Shown in pieces: positions 47,020 to 55,481 of a stretch of 64,000 nucleotides of DNA (its first letter is position 1; the number at the start of each line of letters is the position of its first letter). Below the pieces are notes generated by a model. That model worked only from the letters and a program-made list of their open reading frames with translations, was not told the origin of the DNA and ran no database searches. Origin of the DNA: Paraburkholderia hiiakae (GTDB lineage Bacteria; Pseudomonadota; Gammaproteobacteria; Burkholderiales; Burkholderiaceae); the NCBI RefSeq assembly GCF_904848665.1, contig NZ_CAJHCQ010000023.1, positions 1 through 64,000 on the forward strand. The letters run 5' to 3'. The position numbers and the translations under genes were made by a program.

Positions 47020-48486
47020 ATGGGTAAGGCAACCGGTTTTCTCGAGTTCGAGCGCCAGCATGAGGCGTACGAAGCACCGCTCACGCGTGTGAAGCATTAC
47101 AAGGAATTCGTGGCGGCGCTCTCGGACGCCGACGCGAAGATCCAGGGCGCACGCTGCATGGACTGCGGCATCCCGTTCTGCAACAACGGCTGCCCGGTCA
47201 ACAACATCATTCCGGACTTCAACGACCTCGTGTTCCGCCAGGACTGGAAGAGCGCGATCGACGTCCTGCATTCCACGAACAATTTCCCCGAGTTCACGGG
47301 CCGCATCTGCCCGGCGCCCTGCGAAGCGGCGTGCACGCTCGGCATCAACGACGATCCCGTAGGTATCAAGTCGATCGAGCACGCGATTATCGACAAGGCA
47401 TGGTCCGAAGGCTGGGTTGCGCCGCACGTCGCGAAGCACAAGACGGGCAAGAAGGTTGCCGTGGTCGGTTCGGGCCCCGCCGGCCTCGCCGCCGCGCAGC
47501 AACTCGCGCGCGCCGGCCATGACGTGACGGTGTTCGAGAAGAACGACCGCGTCGGCGGCCTGCTGCGCTACGGCATCCCCGACTTCAAGCTGGAAAAGTG
47601 GCTGATCGACCGCCGCATGCGCCAGATGGAAGCCGAAGGCGTGACGTTCCGCACCAACGTGTTCATCGGCCGTGGCGAGCTGCCTGCCTACATCGGCAAC
47701 ACGGCGAAAGAAACCATCTCGCCGGACGAACTGAAGGAACAGTTCGACGCCGTGGTGATCGCTGGCGGTTCGGAAACGCCGCGTGATCTGCCGGTGCCGG
47801 GCCGCGAACTCGAAGGCATCTACTACGCCATGGACTTCCTGCCACAGCAGAACAAGGTCAACGCCGGCGACAAGCTGCCGAACCAGCTGCTCGCCAAGGG
47901 CAAGCATGTGGTCGTGATCGGCGGCGGCGATACGGGTTCCGATTGCGTGGGCACCTCGAACCGCCACGGCGCGAAGAGCGTTACGCAGTTCGAACTGCTG
48001 CCGCAGCCGCCCGAGGAAGAGAACAAGCCGCTCGTGTGGCCGTACTGGCCGATCAAGCTGCGCACGTCGTCGTCGCACGACGAAGGCTGCTCGCGCGACT
48101 GGGCGGTCGCGACCAAGCGCCTCGAAGGCAAGAACGGCAAGATCGAGAAGCTGATCGCCGCGCGCGTGGAGTGGAAGGACGGCAAGATGGTCGAAGTGCC
48201 GGGTTCGGAATTCGAAATGAAGGCCGATCTCGTGCTGCTCGCCATGGGCTTCACGCAGCCGGTTTCGCCGGTGCTCGAAGCATTCGGCGTCGAGAAGGAC
48301 GCGCGCGGCAACGTGCGTGCCTCGACCGAAGGCGAAAAGGCGTACTACACGTCGGTCGACAAGGTCTTCACCGCCGGCGATATGCGCCGCGGCCAGTCGC
48401 TCGTGGTGTGGGCGATCCGTGAGGGCCGTCAGTGTGCACGTTCCGTCGACGCGTATTTGATGGGCAGCTCGGAGCTGCCGCGTTAA
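47020..48486 (+). CDS. gltD: Glutamate synthase small subunit
   Basis: 488 residues. It takes electrons from NADPH through FAD and two 4Fe-4S clusters to GltB. N-terminal cysteine clusters are in CMDCGIPFCNNGCPVNN and CPAPCEAACTLG; FAD motif VVGSGPAGLAAAQQL; NADPH motif VIGGGDTGSDC. The last 69 bases (48418-48486) occur again 119 bases downstream with three differences, all silent in this frame. Confidence 0.98.
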   Translation: MGKATGFLEFERQHEAYEAPLTRVKHYKEFVAALSDADAKIQGARCMDCGIPFCNNGCPVNNIIPDFNDLVFRQDWKSAIDVLHSTNNFPEFTGRICPAPCEAACTLGINDDPVGIKSIEHAIIDKAWSEGWVAPHVAKHKTGKKVAVVGSGPAGLAAAQQLARAGHDVTVFEKNDRVGGLLRYGIPDFKLEKWLIDRRMRQMEAEGVTFRTNVFIGRGELPAYIGNTAKETISPDELKEQFDAVVIAGGSETPRDLPVPGRELEGIYYAMDFLPQQNKVNAGDKLPNQLLAKGKHVVVIGGGDTGSDCVGTSNRHGAKSVTQFELLPQPPEEENKPLVWPYWPIKLRTSSSHDEGCSRDWAVATKRLEGKNGKIEKLIAARVEWKDGKMVEVPGSEFEMKADLVLLAMGFTQPVSPVLEAFGVEKDARGNVRASTEGEKAYYTSVDKVFTAGDMRRGQSLVVWAIREGRQCARSVDAYLMGSSELPR

Positions 48487-48498
48487 GGCCGGATCTGG

Positions 48499-48532
48499 GA
48501 CCCGAGTAAGCGCTAAAGCGCTAACTCGGGTC
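48499..48532 (+). repeat. 16-bp near-perfect inverted repeat between the two gltD 3' ends
   Basis: GACCCGAGTAAGCGCT (48499-48514) and AGCGCTAACTCGGGTC (48517-48532) pair with a single mismatch around a 2-base centre. It has no T tract. It could be a terminator-like stem, a small palindromic element or a recombination site; it sits precisely in the 50-base spacer of the gltD-end duplication. Confidence 0.8.
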
Positions 48533-48536
48533 GACA

Positions 48537-48605
48537 CGTGAGGGCCGTCAGTGTGCGCGCTCCGTCGATGCGTATTTGATGGGCAGCTCGGAGCTGCCGC
48601 GTTAA
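48537..48605 (+). pseudogene. Second copy of the gltD 3' end
   Basis: These 69 bases match 48418-48486 at 66 positions, including the TAA stop. Read in the gltD frame they give the same last 22 residues (from REGRQCARSVDAYLMGSSEL to the end): the three differences (GCA/GCG, CGT/CGC, GAC/GAT) are all synonymous. There is no start codon or body, so it is a gene-end fragment. It suggests replacement of the gltD end by another functional allele, or insertion and loss of an element. Confidence 0.85.
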
Positions 48606-48610
48606 ATCCG

Positions 48611-48637
48611 GTGTGTCCCGCAATAGACGGGACACAC
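48611..48637 (+). other. Perfect 10-bp hairpin after the gltD fragment
   Basis: GTGTGTCCCG (48611-48620) and CGGGACACAC (48628-48637) pair perfectly around a 7-base loop. It lacks a T tract and may act with the terminator 28 bases further on, or protect the gltBD mRNA end. Confidence 0.5.
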
Positions 48638-48664
48638 GGGAGACGGCAGGAGACACAACGACAG

Positions 48665-48698
48665 AAGCCGGGCACCCGCGAGGGTGACCCGGCTTTTC
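48665..48698 (+). terminator. Terminator of the gltBD operon
   Basis: AAGCCGGG (48665-48672) pairs with CCCGGCTT (48688-48695), with ACCC/GGGT stacked inside, and ends in TTTTCT. This is the most terminator-like structure after gltD. Confidence 0.75.
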
Positions 48699-48772
48699 TA
48701 CGTGCGTGCCACTCAGGCTGACAGACAGGGTTACCATGACGCGATTGCCCGACCGAACGAGGCCCGCCGATC

Positions 48773-49333
48773 ATGTCCGAAGCCCGCGAGACCGATCGTG
48801 ACACGCAGCAATGGCGGCGCTGCTTCATCGCGCTTTCGCCGACTGCGGCGTCGCGCGATGCGCTCGCCGCGCTAGACGTGCCGTCCAACGCACGGCGCGT
48901 ACCCTACGCGCAACTCCATCTGACGGTGACGTTCATCGGCGCGATGTCGTTCGACCAGGGGGACGTGCTCAAGCGGCGGCTCGCGGAGCACGCGCCGCTC
49001 ATCCCGCCCGCGCCAGTCACGCATATCGAATGCTGGCCGGGTCGCGCGCATCCGCGCCTCATGGTGGCCGTGCTCGCGATGTCGGATGCGTTCACCGCGC
49101 TCGACTGGCGCGTGCGCTCGCTAATGGGAGATGTGGGATTGCCGCTCGACGCGCGAGCGTTCCGCCCGCACGTGACGCTCGCGCGCTTCGCGCGCGACGC
49201 CGTGGGTGCGCCGGCGGCAAGTGGAGGCGAAGCGCTGCCGCCGTTGTGTTTCGAGTCGCTGGTGCTGTATTCGAGCACGCTCGCGAGGCAGGGCGCGCGT
49301 TACGAGGCGTTGGCAAGCGTTGCGCTCGAGTGA
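48773..49333 (+). CDS. thpR: RNA 2',3'-cyclic phosphodiesterase (2'-5' RNA ligase family)
   Basis: 186 residues of the 2H phosphoesterase family. The two catalytic HxTx motifs are HLTVTF (His49) and HVTLARF (His133). ThpR (LigT) opens 2',3'-cyclic phosphates on RNA and can ligate tRNA halves in vitro. It starts at ATG 48773 and ends 42 bases before the convergent dadA stop. Confidence 0.92.
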   Translation: MSEARETDRDTQQWRRCFIALSPTAASRDALAALDVPSNARRVPYAQLHLTVTFIGAMSFDQGDVLKRRLAEHAPLIPPAPVTHIECWPGRAHPRLMVAVLAMSDAFTALDWRVRSLMGDVGLPLDARAFRPHVTLARFARDAVGAPAASGGEALPPLCFESLVLYSSTLARQGARYEALASVALE

Positions 49334-49375
49334 GGCGCCCCCGCGCGTTGGAGTGCCTGCCGCCGCTTAGTGGCC

Positions 49376-50740
49376 TTAATGACGATACCGCGCGAGCGTC
49401 AAACCATCGAGATCGATTTCCGGCAAGCGCTGCGTGACGAGGTCGGCGAGCACGCGGCCCGAGCCCATCGACATCGCCCAGCCCGTTGAGCCATGCCCGA
49501 CGTTCAGCCACAGGCCATCGACGCCCGACGTGCCCAGGAGCGGCGCGCCGTCCGGCACCATGGGCCGGCGCCCCACCCAGAATTGCGCCGACGAAGGCGT
49601 CGCCGCATGCGGGAACCAGTCGTCGAGCACCTTCATGAGCGTTTGCAGTGCCTGCTCGCGCAGCGTCGCGCGGTGGTCGCCCAGCTCCGCCGTGCCCGCC
49701 ACGCGCAGGTACGGACCGAAGCGCGTGATCGCCGTTTTGAGCGACTCGTCCATGAGCGCGGCGCGCGGGGCCTTTTGTTCATCGACCACGGGCAGCGTGG
49801 CCGAATAGCCTTTCACCGGATACAGCGGCACGCGCACGCCAAGCGGCGCGACCAGCGCCGCGCTCTCCACGCCCAGCGCGACCACCACGGCGTCGGCCGC
49901 GAGCGTGTACGGCGTGTCGTCGGCGGGCTCGCTGCGCTCGGCCGGGCGCAGCACCTCCGCCGGCGCGCGGCGCTGCTCGCGCCGGTCCTTGCGGTTGTTC
50001 GCCTTGCGGCGGCCGGGCACCGCGCGCACGCGCACGCCGTTCACCTTGCCGCCCGCGGCTTCGAGCGCGAGCACCTCGGTATCGAACAGAAACGTCACGC
50101 CGCGCGCTTCGCACACGGAGCGCAGCTCGCGCGTGAAGCGTGCGCAGTCGCCGGCCTCGTCTTCGGGCAGATAGACGCCCGCCACCGGTTTCACGCGCGA
50201 CCAGGCGAGCCCCGGCTCGACCTGCGCGCAGGCGGCGGAATCGAGCTCGCGATAGACGATGCCTGCATCGCGCAGCACGCCGAGCGCCGGTTGCGCGAGT
50301 TCAAGGTCGTACTCGCTGCGAAAGAGTTGGAGATAGCCCTGGCTGCGCCCGTACTCGAACGCGTGCGTGGCGCGAAACGCGTGCAGGCACTCGCGGCTGT
50401 AGTAGGCGATGCGCTGCATGCGCTGCTTGTTCACGCGAAAGCGCGCGAGATCGCATTCGCGCAGCCAGCGCGCGATCCAACGCCACTGCGCGGCGTCGAG
50501 CGTGGGCCGGAAGATAAGCGGCGAGGTGGGCTTGAGCAGATATTTGATGAGCTTCGCGGGCATGCCCGGCGCAGCCCACGGCGTGACATAGCCGGGCGCG
50601 ATGACACCGGCGTTGGCGAAGCTCGTGCCGAGCGCGACGCCCGGTTCCCGTTCGACGACGGTGACGTCGCAGCCTCGTTCGCTCAAATAATACGCAGTAG
50701 CGACGCCGATTACACCGGCGCCGAGGACGATCGTTTTCAT
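49376..50740 (-). CDS. dadA: D-amino acid dehydrogenase small subunit
   Basis: 454 residues from the ATG at 50740. An FAD enzyme that deaminates D-amino acids oxidatively and feeds electrons to the respiratory chain. The N-terminal FAD motif is VLGAGVIGVATAYYL; GTSFANAGVIAPGYVTPWAAPG and the C-terminal NVGHGSTGWAMSMGSGRVLADL match DadA. Residues about 242-277 form an Arg/Pro-rich insert (RRKANNRKDRREQRRAPAEV) absent from E. coli DadA, hence 454 rather than about 432 residues. Confidence 0.93.
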   Translation of the reverse strand: MKTIVLGAGVIGVATAYYLSERGCDVTVVEREPGVALGTSFANAGVIAPGYVTPWAAPGMPAKLIKYLLKPTSPLIFRPTLDAAQWRWIARWLRECDLARFRVNKQRMQRIAYYSRECLHAFRATHAFEYGRSQGYLQLFRSEYDLELAQPALGVLRDAGIVYRELDSAACAQVEPGLAWSRVKPVAGVYLPEDEAGDCARFTRELRSVCEARGVTFLFDTEVLALEAAGGKVNGVRVRAVPGRRKANNRKDRREQRRAPAEVLRPAERSEPADDTPYTLAADAVVVALGVESAALVAPLGVRVPLYPVKGYSATLPVVDEQKAPRAALMDESLKTAITRFGPYLRVAGTAELGDHRATLREQALQTLMKVLDDWFPHAATPSSAQFWVGRRPMVPDGAPLLGTSGVDGLWLNVGHGSTGWAMSMGSGRVLADLVTQRLPEIDLDGLTLARYRH

Positions 50741-50789
50741 GCCGGTCGCACAACAGGGAGGGACGGTCGGTATTGCAGCATGTTCGCGC

Positions 50790-52085
50790 TCATCGTGCAG
50801 TGGACTCCGCAGACGGACGCTTGTCCGCAGCAACAGGCGTTTCCTCGGTCAGCACTTTGCCCTTCGTCTCCGGCAGGCACAGCGCCGCGACGATCACGAG
50901 CAGATAGCCCGCGCCGGCCACCGCGCCGATCGCTTTCACGAGCGAGGTGGTTTGCGCGAACACGCCCACGAGAATGGGGAAAAACGAGCCGAGGCCACGC
51001 CCGAGGTTGTAGCAGAAGCCCTGGCCCGAGCCGCGGATCGCGTTCGGGTAGAGCTCGGAGAGATACGCGCCCACGCCCGCGAAAATGCCTTGCACGACGA
51101 TGCCGAGCGGAAAGCCGAGCAAGAGCATCGCGGTGTCGGTGATGGGCAGCATCGTGTAGGCCATGCCGAGCGCAAACGAGCCGATGGCGAACAGGATGAA
51201 TGAAGCGCGCCGGCCGATCTTGTCGCAGAGGATCGCGCCGACGATATAGCCCGTGAACGAACCGACGATCAGCACGATCAGATAGCCGCTCGTGTTGAAC
51301 ACCGAGAGGTGGCGCACCGTCTTGAGGTAGGTGGGCAGCCAGGTGGTGATCGCGTAGTAGCCGCCGAGCATGCCGGTGCACAGCGCACTGCCGAGCAGGG
51401 TGGTGGCCAGATGCGCGGGCGCGAAGATCTGCATGAAGTGGCTGTGCGTCGCACCGCTTTCGCGTGCGCGGCGCGTGGCGACGAACACGTCGGGGTCGCT
51501 CACATTGCGGCGCACATAGAAAATCCACAGCGCCGGCACGATGCCGATCCAGAAGCACGCGCGCCATGCGTATTCCTCGGGGAGCAGGGCGAAGAAGGCC
51601 CAGTAGAGGATGGCGGCCGCGCCCCAGCCGAACGACCAGCTGCTCTGCACCGTGCCCACGGCCTTGGCGCGATGCTGCGGCGAACGGATCGTTTCGGCCA
51701 TCATCATCGTGACGACCGTCCATTCGCCGCCAAAGCCGATGCCCTGCAGCGTGCGCGTGGCGAGCAGTTGCCAGAACGAATGCGTGAAGCCGGAGAGGCA
51801 GGTGAAGACCGCGAAGGTGGCGATGGTCCACTGGAGCACGCGCACGCGGCCGTAGCGGTCGGCGAGGATGCCGGCGAGCCAGCCGCCGATTGCCGAGGAG
51901 ATCAGCGAGCTGGTCGCGATCATGCCGGCCTCGCCCTTGGTCATGCCCCAGGTCGCGATGAGCGTCGGGATCAGGAACGAGTAGATCATGAAGTCGAACG
52001 CGTCGACGGCGTAGCCGCCGAAACCCGCGTAGAGCGTGCGCCGCTCGCGCGCGTTCAACTCGGTGAACCATTGAAAGTAGCCCAT
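50790..52085 (-). CDS. MFS transporter (metabolite:proton symporter type)
   Basis: 431 residues with about 12 membrane helices. MFS signatures are present: GWLAGILADRYGRVRVLQW in the loop 2-3 position and CDKIGRRASFILF in the second half; GIGFGGEWTVVTMMMAE is typical of the sugar/aromatic acid:H+ symporter branches. Substrate not predictable by eye; an organic acid or aromatic acid is likely. The ATG at 52085 is chosen (MGYFQWFTELNARERRTLYA) over upstream alternatives. It lies 49 bases upstream of dadA on the same strand, so possibly co-transcribed. Confidence 0.88.
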   Translation of the reverse strand: MGYFQWFTELNARERRTLYAGFGGYAVDAFDFMIYSFLIPTLIATWGMTKGEAGMIATSSLISSAIGGWLAGILADRYGRVRVLQWTIATFAVFTCLSGFTHSFWQLLATRTLQGIGFGGEWTVVTMMMAETIRSPQHRAKAVGTVQSSWSFGWGAAAILYWAFFALLPEEYAWRACFWIGIVPALWIFYVRRNVSDPDVFVATRRARESGATHSHFMQIFAPAHLATTLLGSALCTGMLGGYYAITTWLPTYLKTVRHLSVFNTSGYLIVLIVGSFTGYIVGAILCDKIGRRASFILFAIGSFALGMAYTMLPITDTAMLLLGFPLGIVVQGIFAGVGAYLSELYPNAIRGSGQGFCYNLGRGLGSFFPILVGVFAQTTSLVKAIGAVAGAGYLLVIVAALCLPETKGKVLTEETPVAADKRPSAESTAR

Positions 52086-52306
52086 CGCGTGTCTTCCCCC
52101 ATATTTGTTGTACGCGCAACGAGCCGGCTGAACGGCGCGTGCTGCGCAAGCGAGCCGGCTGGCGCAAACGCCCTGGGTGGCGTGTGCGCTCGACGCTGAC
52201 GGGCTGCGCGGTGCAACGCCGCCCGTCTCCGGTGTGCTGGATGCGTATTTTACGGTGCGAAACCGTACTGAGGCGAGGGGCAATTTGGGGCGCCCGCTAT
52301 CGTCTC

Positions 52307-52340
52307 GTTCCGATGTTTAGTTCCGATGTTTAGTTCGATA
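52307..52340. repeat. 13-bp tandem repeat between the MFS and SDR genes
   Basis: GTTCCGATGTTTA occurs twice head to tail (52307-52319, 52320-52332), followed by a partial third GTTCGATA. It lies in a 291-base gap (52086-52376) that otherwise shows no gene. It could be slippage or a pair of regulator half-sites. Confidence 0.7.
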
Positions 52341-52376
52341 GCAAGCGAACGATGGCGCGCGCGGGGTCGCACAGCA

Positions 52377-53144
52377 CTAAAGCGTGAGCCCGCCATCGAC
52401 GTGGATCACCTGGCCTGTGATGTGGCGCGCGGCGTCTGAAAGCAGGAACGCGATGAGTTCGGCGATATCGGCGGGATTCGCCACTTGGCCGAGCGGCGTT
52501 TCCTGCGCCGCACGCTCCCACACCGAAGCGTTTTCTGGCGTGGGGCCTTTGTCCTTGCGCGTATAGCCTGGCGCGACGCAGTTGACGGTCACACCGTGCG
52601 GCGCTAGCTCCGCGGCGGCGGTTTTCGCCAGCGACTCGAGCGCGGCCTTGGCTGCTGCGGTCGCGGCGAACGGCGCGCCGGCGCGGTAGCGGTGCGCGAC
52701 GAACGAACTCAGCGCGATCACGCGGGCGCGCGCCGAGCGCTCCAGCGCCGGCTGCGCGCGTTGCACAAGTGCAGCGAACGCGGCGGGCATGGCCGCGAAT
52801 GCGCCTTCGAGCGACGTGGCGTCGAGCGCGGCGAGCGTTTGGCGTTGCGCATGCCCGGCATTGGCGACGAGTTGGTCGAGCGCGCCGAAGTGCGCAAGCG
52901 TGGTGTCGACGAGCGCGGTAGCGCGGCCGGGCTCTGCGAGATCGCCGTACGTTGTGGCGCAGATTGCGCCCCGTTGCTCACAGTCCGCCATGACGGTCAT
53001 AAGCCGGGCACGCGACGCCTCATCCGCGCCGCGCGCGTGCAGCATCAACGCCACACCCGGCGCTGCGATGCGCCGCGCGAGCGCCGCACCGATACCCGAG
53101 CCCGCACCCGTAATCAGCACGACGCGCGTCGAACTTGCGCTCAC
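52377..53144 (-). CDS. SDR-family protein lacking the catalytic tyrosine
   Basis: 255 residues with a Rossmann fold: NAD(P) motif TGAGSGIG (12-19), LVANAG (NAG motif, about 92-97), and LSS (145-147). The active site normally reads YxxxK; here the segment is GAPFAATAAAKAAL (156-169), with Phe159 where Tyr is expected and three extra residues before Lys166. The C-terminus is normal (VNCVAPGYTRKDKG, ITGQVIHVDGGLTL). It may be non-catalytic or use other chemistry. It overlaps the upstream ABC gene by four bases, so it is in that operon. Confidence 0.85.
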   Translation of the reverse strand: MSASSTRVVLITGAGSGIGAALARRIAAPGVALMLHARGADEASRARLMTVMADCEQRGAICATTYGDLAEPGRATALVDTTLAHFGALDQLVANAGHAQRQTLAALDATSLEGAFAAMPAAFAALVQRAQPALERSARARVIALSSFVAHRYRAGAPFAATAAAKAALESLAKTAAAELAPHGVTVNCVAPGYTRKDKGPTPENASVWERAAQETPLGQVANPADIAELIAFLLSDAARHITGQVIHVDGGLTL

Positions 53145-54898
53145 GCGGCAACCCGCTCTTCCGGCATACGCGCGATCTCGAGCGTTTCGTGGTGATAGGC
53201 CTCAAGCGACTCGCGGTGCGCGACGCTCACGATCGCAGCCTTCGGCAGGCGCTCCATGAAGAGCTTATAGAGACGGCTTTCGTTGTCGGAGTCGAGCGCG
53301 CTCGTCGCTTCGTCGAGGAACAGATAGTCGGGTTTGTGCAGCAGCACGCGCGCGCCCGCAAGGCGTTGCTGCTCGCCCGGCGAGAGCACGCGCGACCAGT
53401 GCGCCGATTCGCCGAGACGATCCGCATATTCGTCGAGGCGGCAGGCGCGCAGTGCTTCGCGGCAGTCTTCGTCGCTATAGTCGTCGGCGGGCGAGGGGTA
53501 GGTGAGCGCCGCCTTGAGCGTGCCGATGGGCAGATAGCTCTGCTGCGGGATGAACATCATGCGCGCATCGACAGGCGCGTCGATCGAGCCTTCGCCGAAC
53601 GGCCAGAGGCCCGCGAGTGCGCGTATCAGCGTGCTCTTGCCCGCGCCCGAGGGGCCGCGCACAAGCCAGCGCGAACCCGGCTTGATGGCGATGTCGCGCA
53701 CTTCGGAGAGCGGCATGCCGTTGGGCAGCGAGAGCTTGAGATGCTCGGTGGCGAGCTCGTTGTTGTCGATGAAGTGCAGGTTGATGCCACCGTGCTCGGT
53801 CGCAGGCGAGACCGATTCCTTCAGGCGCGGCGAGTGCACCACCCGCACGAATTCGCGCAGACGATTCACGGTAGCGCGCCATTCGACCAGCGTGGAGTAA
53901 CTGTTGATGAACCACGAGAACGAATCGCTCACGGTGCCGAACGCCTGCGAAATCTGCATCAGCACGCCGAATGTGAAGGCGCCCGCGAAGTAGCGCGGCG
54001 CGGCCACCACGAGCGGGAAGATGATGGCGATCTGGCCGTAGAAGCTCAGTACGAAGGTGAGGCGCTTCGTGTACTTCATCACGCGCCACCAGTTTTCGCG
54101 GATGTGCTGGAAGAGGCCTTGCGCGTTGCCACGCTCGGTGTCCATGCCGTCGTAGAGGGCGATCTGCTCGGCGTTTTCGCGCAGGCGAATGAGGCCGAAG
54201 CGGAAGTCCGCCTCCACCTTTTGTTGCTGGTAGTTGATCGACACGAGCGGGTGGCCGACCTTCTGGATCACGAGCGAGCCGAACACGGCGTAGAGCGCGG
54301 CGGCCCAGACCATGTAGCCCGGAATCGCGAGCGGCGTGCCGCCCAGCGTGATCGTGAGCGCGCCCGCGAGCGTCCACAGGATCGTGACGAACGAGATGAG
54401 CGTGACGACCGTGGAGAGCAGGTCGAGCGTGAGCGAGAGCGTGGTCGTGGCGAACGACTGGAGGTCGTCGCTGATCCGCTGGTCGGGGTTATCGGCGAGG
54501 CGGTCGCGCTCGATGCGGTAGAACGCGCCCTTGCCAAGCCATTCGCTCAGGAAGCGGGTGGTGAGCCACTGGCGCCAGCGAAAGCCGAGCATCTGGCGCA
54601 GATAGCGGCCATACACCGCGAGGATGATGAAGCCGAACGCCAGTTCGGTGAAGGTCATCAACAGAGGCGGGAAGCGCTTGACGTCCTTCGCCTGCAACGC
54701 GTTATAGAACTCCGCGCTCCAGCCGTTGAGCCGCACGTTGATCCACACGACGAGCAGGTTCATCACGATGATCGCGACGAGCAGCCCCCAGGCGATCCAG
54801 CGTTCCTCGGAGACCCAGTAGGGCTTGATCAGGCTCCACGCGGTGATCTTCTGATGCTCGTTCTGATCGGGCGTGGCGCGGGCAGGTTGGTTGGTCAT
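53141..54898 (-). CDS. ABC transporter with fused membrane and ATPase domains (SbmA/YddA-like)
   Basis: 585 residues from the ATG at 54898. The N-terminal half (about 30-330) has six membrane segments of the SbmA/BacA-like type (ITAWSLIKPYWVSEERWIAW, LNGWSAEFYNALQ); the C-terminal ATPase has Walker A GPSGAGKSTL, signature LSPGEQQRLAGARVLL and Walker B DYLFLDEATSALD. This matches YddA-type proteins, related to peptide and vitamin transporters; the substrate is unknown. The stop overlaps the SDR start (ATGA). Confidence 0.9.
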   Translation of the reverse strand: MTNQPARATPDQNEHQKITAWSLIKPYWVSEERWIAWGLLVAIIVMNLLVVWINVRLNGWSAEFYNALQAKDVKRFPPLLMTFTELAFGFIILAVYGRYLRQMLGFRWRQWLTTRFLSEWLGKGAFYRIERDRLADNPDQRISDDLQSFATTTLSLTLDLLSTVVTLISFVTILWTLAGALTITLGGTPLAIPGYMVWAAALYAVFGSLVIQKVGHPLVSINYQQQKVEADFRFGLIRLRENAEQIALYDGMDTERGNAQGLFQHIRENWWRVMKYTKRLTFVLSFYGQIAIIFPLVVAAPRYFAGAFTFGVLMQISQAFGTVSDSFSWFINSYSTLVEWRATVNRLREFVRVVHSPRLKESVSPATEHGGINLHFIDNNELATEHLKLSLPNGMPLSEVRDIAIKPGSRWLVRGPSGAGKSTLIRALAGLWPFGEGSIDAPVDARMMFIPQQSYLPIGTLKAALTYPSPADDYSDEDCREALRACRLDEYADRLGESAHWSRVLSPGEQQRLAGARVLLHKPDYLFLDEATSALDSDNESRLYKLFMERLPKAAIVSVAHRESLEAYHHETLEIARMPEERVAA

Positions 54899-55149
54899 GT
54901 GCGTCCTGAAGATGTGGCTGCCCGCTGGGGGCATGCGCTGCGCGCCGCATGGCGGCAGCGGTGCAGCGATTTTTTCAGCGATTCTGTCGCCGGGCGCTTA
55001 AGTGAGTCTTAATGGTCAAAAAGCGGAGACAAAAGCGCGCGCCGGCGCCGCCGTAGCGTGGCGCCCATTGTCTCACCGCGCGGGCTTGTGAGGCGAAAGA
55101 GGCGGGTTCAGGCCATTGTGCCAGAGCACAAGTGCTGTTCCGCCGAGGT

Positions 55150-55179
55150 TTGCGGGCCGCGCGCCTTTTGTGGTCTAAT
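55150..55179 (+). promoter_or_regulatory. Candidate promoter for the thi operon
   Basis: TTGCGG (55150-55155), an 18-base spacer and TCTAAT (55174-55179) lie just upstream of the TPP riboswitch, so transcription would start at about 55187 near the riboswitch 5' end. The gap before it (54899-55149) has no gene. Confidence 0.5.
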
Positions 55180-55189
55180 CGACGTTGAC

Positions 55190-55286
55190 GAAACAGGGGT
55201 GCTTCACCGGTATGCGGTGCATGCCGTACTGAGGCTGAGAGAGACCCTTCGCACCCGATCCGGGTAATACCGGCGCGGGAAGTTTC
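55190..55286 (+). promoter_or_regulatory. TPP riboswitch (thi box)
   Basis: Conserved thi-box parts are in order: GGGGTGC (55196-55202), CTGAGA (55235-55240), ACCCTT (55244-55249), GATC with GGGTAATACC (55257-55271) and GCGCGGGAAG. The closing P1 stem pairs GAAAC (55190-55194) with GTTTC (55282-55286). It senses thiamine pyrophosphate and should lower thiOSGE expression. A GCGCCC/GGGCGC stem (55304-55309 with 55321-55326) follows, but no T tract, so control may be at translation or through Rho. Confidence 0.95.
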
Positions 55287-55481
55287 CAGAAAGTCTTACC
55301 GGAGCGCCCAGTGTTTGCAGGGGCGCCAGGATTCCCGCCGGGCTGCGCTTTGGGCGCATGGGTTCGTACGAATTCCTTATCGGGATGTATGGGCCGTTTG
55401 CGCCGCATAGCCTCCACGGTCGGCCTTGCCAGCCGGTTTCGTCCTTGGGTACGTCTGCTGCTGCCGTACGGAAAGGATACG

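Noticed and set aside
53135..55012. 625-codon + strand frame opposite the ABC transporter gene
   Set aside because: The minus-strand frame has complete ABC motifs; the + frame is compositionally an antisense shadow.
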